Assembly (NCBI GenBank): GCA_023419055.1
Contig: JAEZYO010000858.1
Span: 1 to 9,224 of the forward strand
DNA: 9,224 nucleotides
DNA from: Pseudomonadota bacterium
Lineage (GTDB): Bacteria; Myxococcota; Polyangia; Polyangiales; Polyangiaceae
Reading direction: 5' to 3'
The position numbers were made by a program, and so were the translations under genes. Positions 6,081 through 9,224 of the stretch are shown here, piece after piece; position 1 is the first letter of the stretch, and each line of letters begins with the position of its first letter. The notes under the pieces were generated by a model, which made no database searches, was not told the DNA's origin, and was given only the letters and a program-made list of their open reading frames with translations.

Positions 6081-6095
6081 ATTCGAGTCTGCCAG
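6066..6095 (-). promoter_or_regulatory. Putative sigma-70-like promoter of hslR
   Basis: On the minus strand, CTGGCA (6095-6090, four of six to TTGACA) is followed by an 18-nt spacer and TACGCT (6071-6066, three of six to TATAAT). Transcription would start near 6059, giving a leader of about 9 nt with no ribosome site. The match is weak. Confidence 0.25.
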
Positions 6096-6137
6096 TCCGG
6101 CGCCCTCCCGAGCCGTGCGGTTCGCGCGAGCGGGGCG

Positions 6138-6148
6138 TATAAGGCAGC
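6138..6148 (+). promoter_or_regulatory. TATAAGG element directly before the mannosidase start
   Basis: TATAAG (6138-6143) ends 5 nt before the ATG at 6149. It can be read two ways: as a -10 box giving a leaderless mRNA beginning at the ATG, or as an AAGG (6141-6144) Shine-Dalgarno with a 4-nt spacing. No good -35 is seen 17 nt upstream. Confidence 0.3.
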
Positions 6149-8677
6149 ATGACTATCGTCCGCGATCTCGGGTCGAGCTCCGAGAGCTGGCGCCTGATCG
6201 ATGTCGCCCACCGGAACGGGGAGGAGCGAGCCAGAAGCGTGGTCCCGAGCACGAGCCCCGCGGGGTGGTACGAGGCGACGGTGCCGGGACTTGCCGCGCA
6301 GGACCTCCTGCTCGCGGGGCGCATTCCTGATCCGTACTGGGGGAATCAGGTAGTCGACGCGAGCTTCATCGAGCAGCGCGACTTCGTCTACGCCACGACT
6401 TTCCGCGTGAGCGAGAGCGAGGCGGGGCGGCCCGCGCGCCTCCGCTTCGATTCGCTCGATACGTTCGCGGCGGTGTTTCTGAACGGAGAGCTCATCGCGA
6501 GGCACGAGAACCAGTTTCGCCGGCTGCTGCTCGACGTGACGGGGAAGCTCAAGACGGGGGACAACGTGCTCGCCGTGGCGTTCGAGGCGGGCTGGCTCGG
6601 GACGGTGAGACGCGCCGGGGAGAAGCAGCCGTTCTGGAACGAGCCCTGGGAGAGGCTCTGGGTGCGGAAGAGTCAGATGAGCTTCGGCTGGGATTGGGCC
6701 GCGCGCACTCCAACGGTTGGGTTTGCAGGCAAGGTGTCGCTCGAGCTCGCGGACGGGCTCTGGGCCGGCGATCTACACGCGACGGGCAGGCCCGAGCCTG
6801 ACGGCTCGGGGACGATCCGGGTGGCGCTTCCGGTGGAGGCGCTCGAAAGCCAGAAGCTGACGTTGAAGCTCCTGGTCGACGGGGAGGTGAGGAAGACCAG
6901 CGAGCTGACGCTCGACAAGGGAGCCAGGCAGACGCTCGAGCTCTCCACCAAGGTCGATCAGGCGAAGCTCTGGTACCCGCGCGAGCTCGGTGACCCGCAC
7001 CTCTATCGCGTGAGCTTGCGCCTCGAAGCGCAGGGGCAGGTCGTGCACAAGGCCAACGTGCGCGTCGGGATCCGCAGCATCGAGCTCGTGAAGCGCGACC
7101 CGCAGAGCCCGAACGGGAAGGTGTTCTACTTCCGCGTGAACGGGAAGCGGCTCTGGGCCAAGGGCGACAACTGGCTGCCGCTCGACTTCCTGCACACGCG
7201 AGTGACCCGGGAAGAGTACGCGAGCTATTTGAAGCTCTTGATGGCGGGTGGGCTCAACTGCATCCGCGTCTGGGGCGGAGGCATCGTGGAGCACGAGGCG
7301 TTCTACGATCTTTGCGACGAGCTCGGGCTCATCGTCTGGCAGGACTTCTACTACGCGTGCGGGCTCTACCCGAGCACGCCCGAGTTCCTGGAGGAGGCGC
7401 AGCGCGAGGCAGAGGATCTCGTGCTCAGGTTGCGCTCGCGGACGAGCATCGCGCTCTTTTGCGGCAACAACGAGAACGAGGTGCTGACCGCGGACCTGGG
7501 CGGCGCGGCGCGCTTTCACCCGCTCTACTACGACGTGATCGCGTCGGTGTGCCAGCGTCTGGATCCGGAGCGTGCCTACTGGCCGGGGAGCCCCGCCAGT
7601 GAGTCGCGCGAGCTCCATCCGGACAGCGACCAGGAAGGCGATCGCCACAACTGGGACGTGTGGTTTCAGTGGAAGAAGACCAACTTCATCGGTGACGACG
7701 CGCGCTTCAACTCGGAGTTCGGAGCGCAATCCTTGCCGCAGCGCGAGAGCCTGGAGAGCTTCATCCACCCGGATGATCTCTGGTCGATCGGCAATTTGAG
7801 CCGCCCGGAGGGCATGAGCCCGGGGTTGCTCTTCGCGCGCCACGGCGCGCAGATGGAGAAGCTCTTCGGGCAGGCGGGGGCATATGGAAAGGTGTGGGAC
7901 CTCGACGCGGCGATCGCGACCACGCAGTACTTCCAGGCCGAGACCATCGGACGCTACATCCGCCACTACCGCCGCAACGTCCGCTACTCGGGCGGCACCA
8001 TCGTCTGGAACTACACCAGCACCTGGCCGAGCATCTGCTGGGCGCTCGTCGACTGGTATCGCAGGCCGAAGCACGCTTTTTACGAGTGCAAGCGCTGCTT
8101 CCGACCGAGCAGCGTCGGTATCGAGCCGCTGGACGAAAGCTTCCAGCGCTTCGGGGCCTGGGTCAGCCGCGATCGCGAGGGCCAGAGCCGGGGCGAGCTC
8201 CGCTTCGAGCTCCGGCACATCGAGAGTGGCAAGGTGGTCGAGAGCCGGCGTCAGGCGATCGAGCTCGGCGCCTTTCAGGCGAGCGAGCCCGCCATCATCG
8301 ACATCCCCGCGGGCCTCGATCGCTCGCGGCACGCGCTGGTCGCGAGCTTCGAGCACGGCGAAGGCGGGAAGCCCGTGGTGGAGCGAGATTTTCGCTATCT
8401 CACCCCGCTCGGTGACGTCCGGGGTTTCGGCGGGAAGGTGACGGCGCGCCTCGAGAGCGGCCAAATCCACCTGAAATCGAGCGGCTGGCGACCGCGCGTC
8501 GGCGTGGAGAGCTGGGAGGCCCCGGCGGTCTGGGACGACAACTACGTGGACCTCTTGCCTGGCGAGGAGCGGACCCTTTCGCTCGAGCTCGGCGCGCTAC
8601 CGGCTCACTTGTACGTGGTCGCGGATCTGCTCGGCCGCCGAAAGCACCTGCCCCCGGGCGTCAGCGTGGAGCTATAA
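6149..8677 (+). CDS. Glycoside hydrolase family 2, beta-mannosidase type
   Basis: 842 residues, full length for the family, without signal peptide, so cytoplasmic. Order of domains: jelly-roll sugar-binding domain (about 20-200) with the mannosidase-type opening ATVPGLAAQDLLLAGRIPDP and the loop GWDWAARTPTVG (W181-D182-W183, a substrate-recognition loop in beta-mannosidases); an Ig-like domain (about 205-305); a TIM barrel (about 310-640) with RVWGGGIVEHEAFYDLCDE, the acid/base Glu442 in CGNNENE and the nucleophile Glu523 in FNSEFGAQSLP; and a C-terminal Ig-like domain with WDDNYVDLLPGE. It should release terminal beta-mannose from oligosaccharides such as mannan or N-glycan fragments. Related GH2 exo-enzymes, for example exo-glucosaminidases, share the fold, but the WDW loop and GNNE/SEFG motifs favour mannosidase. 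The stop lies 7 nt before the next ATG. Confidence 0.92.
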   Translation: MTIVRDLGSSSESWRLIDVAHRNGEERARSVVPSTSPAGWYEATVPGLAAQDLLLAGRIPDPYWGNQVVDASFIEQRDFVYATTFRVSESEAGRPARLRFDSLDTFAAVFLNGELIARHENQFRRLLLDVTGKLKTGDNVLAVAFEAGWLGTVRRAGEKQPFWNEPWERLWVRKSQMSFGWDWAARTPTVGFAGKVSLELADGLWAGDLHATGRPEPDGSGTIRVALPVEALESQKLTLKLLVDGEVRKTSELTLDKGARQTLELSTKVDQAKLWYPRELGDPHLYRVSLRLEAQGQVVHKANVRVGIRSIELVKRDPQSPNGKVFYFRVNGKRLWAKGDNWLPLDFLHTRVTREEYASYLKLLMAGGLNCIRVWGGGIVEHEAFYDLCDELGLIVWQDFYYACGLYPSTPEFLEEAQREAEDLVLRLRSRTSIALFCGNNENEVLTADLGGAARFHPLYYDVIASVCQRLDPERAYWPGSPASESRELHPDSDQEGDRHNWDVWFQWKKTNFIGDDARFNSEFGAQSLPQRESLESFIHPDDLWSIGNLSRPEGMSPGLLFARHGAQMEKLFGQAGAYGKVWDLDAAIATTQYFQAETIGRYIRHYRRNVRYSGGTIVWNYTSTWPSICWALVDWYRRPKHAFYECKRCFRPSSVGIEPLDESFQRFGAWVSRDREGQSRGELRFELRHIESGKVVESRRQAIELGAFQASEPAIIDIPAGLDRSRHALVASFEHGEGGKPVVERDFRYLTPLGDVRGFGGKVTARLESGQIHLKSSGWRPRVGVESWEAPAVWDDNYVDLLPGEERTLSLELGALPAHLYVVADLLGRRKHLPPGVSVEL

Positions 8678-8684
8678 CTCCGGT

Positions 8685-9224
8685 ATGTCGGACACCAAGC
8701 TCGACAAGATCGTCGCCGCTCGCATGGCTTTGAAGCAGCGCTTCGAGGCCAGGATGAAGGCGACGCCCAGCATGGCGGATGACGCCCCGCAAGGCAGCGG
8801 ACCTCCGAACCGTCACGGCATGCCGAAGCTCCCGGTCGGACAGACGGAGAGCAAGAAGTGGCCGGTGCTCGATCTCGGGGTCACCCCGAGCGTCACGCGC
8901 GCGACCTTTCGCCTCGTCGTCGACGGCGCCTGCGCTCACCCGCTCAGCCTCGATTTCGAGGGACTCCGCGCCGTGGGCGAGGTGACGGACGAGAGCGATT
9001 TTCACTGCGTGACCACGTGGTCGCGCATGAACCTGAAGTTTCGCGGCGTGCGCGTCGCGGATCTGCTTGCCCTGGCCGAGCCGCACGAGGACGCGGTGGC
9101 GATCATGTGCCATGGCTCTGACGGCTACTCGACCAACGTGCTGCTCGAAGAGGCGCTGAAGCCGGACGTCCTGCTCACGTACGAGGTCGACGGCGCGCCG
9201 CTTCCGACCGAGCACGGCGGGCCG
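8685..9224 (+). CDS. Sulfite-oxidase-like molybdopterin oxidoreductase (partial, runs off right edge)
   Basis: 180 codons are visible from the ATG at 8685, 7 nt after the mannosidase stop; the ribosome site is poor. The first 40 residues are charged and show no Tat or Sec signal, so it seems to be the soluble, short class of sulfite-oxidase-like proteins rather than the exported MsrP/YedY. The entry segment PKLPVGQTESKKWPVLDLG (about 46-64) is typical of that class. The oxidoreductase molybdopterin-binding domain follows: FRLVVDG (about 76-82), then DFHCVTTWSRMN with Cys108 as the expected molybdenum ligand, FRGVRVADLLALA, and CHGSDGYSTNVLLEEAL. The visible end, PLPTEHGGP, is the conserved PLxxEHGxP cofactor-binding region. 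Its substrate is unknown. Probable co-transcription with the mannosidase has no obvious metabolic logic. Confidence 0.88.
   Translation, partial: MSDTKLDKIVAARMALKQRFEARMKATPSMADDAPQGSGPPNRHGMPKLPVGQTESKKWPVLDLGVTPSVTRATFRLVVDGACAHPLSLDFEGLRAVGEVTDESDFHCVTTWSRMNLKFRGVRVADLLALAEPHEDAVAIMCHGSDGYSTNVLLEEALKPDVLLTYEVDGAPLPTEHGGP

Noticed and set aside
5376..6152. 258-codon open frame on the plus strand
   Set aside because: Mostly antisense to hslR; the Hsp15 similarity on the minus strand is decisive.
6773..8470. 565-codon open frame on the minus strand
   Set aside because: Shadow of the mannosidase gene, whose catalytic motifs settle the coding strand.
8661..9215. 184-codon minus-strand frame at the right end
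   Set aside because: Antisense of the molybdopterin oxidoreductase, which has the Cys ligand and EHGGP motifs in the plus frame.

Overview
The window is GC-rich DNA (except for a few AT-rich promoter-like spots) with strong G/C bias at third codon positions in every real gene. A Ser/Gly-rich lipoprotein of the DUF1592/DUF1588 type stands next to a Tat-exported DUF1552 partner, alongside a GH2 mannosidase, an Hsp15-like protein and a soluble sulfite-oxidase-like protein. This combination points to a large-genome myxobacterium-like organism (Myxococcota, perhaps Polyangia). The phylum is inferred; no marker gene is present. I see no mobile elements, rRNA/tRNA genes or CRISPR arrays.

Layout. 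(1) 1-797, minus strand: the N-terminal two thirds of a XylR/LacI-like regulator, cut by the left edge before its expected AraC-type DNA-binding domain. (2) 798-1309: a 512-nt divergent intergenic region with three consecutive inverted repeats and an extended -10-like element. (3) 1310-5262, plus strand: a compact three-gene unit made of a DUF1592/1588-type lipoprotein with one CxxCH, a DUF1552 Tat-secreted protein (GTGA stop/start overlap), and, 9 nt later, a winged-helix protein whose C-terminal half looks like a nucleotidyltransferase with its catalytic residues lost. (4) 5263-5651: a convergent gene-poor spacer with several small dyads. (5) 5652-6050, minus strand: an hslR/Hsp15-like S4 RNA-binding protein. 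(6) 6149-8677, plus strand: a complete cytoplasmic GH2 beta-mannosidase-type enzyme, followed after 7 nt by the start of a molybdopterin-dependent oxidoreductase that runs off the right edge.

How the parts may work together. The lipoprotein and DUF1552 protein form the exported pair widely seen in planctomycetes and myxobacteria, whose function is unknown. The third gene is the unusual part: a probable DNA- or RNA-binding, catalytically dead nucleotidyltransferase relative, translated just behind them. The divergent regulator and the tandem dyads make this a self-contained candidate regulatory and surface module. The mannosidase/Mo-enzyme pair looks like an ordinary metabolic transcription unit with unrelated activities. 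Functions of the DUF proteins remain unknown and are not guessed beyond localisation.
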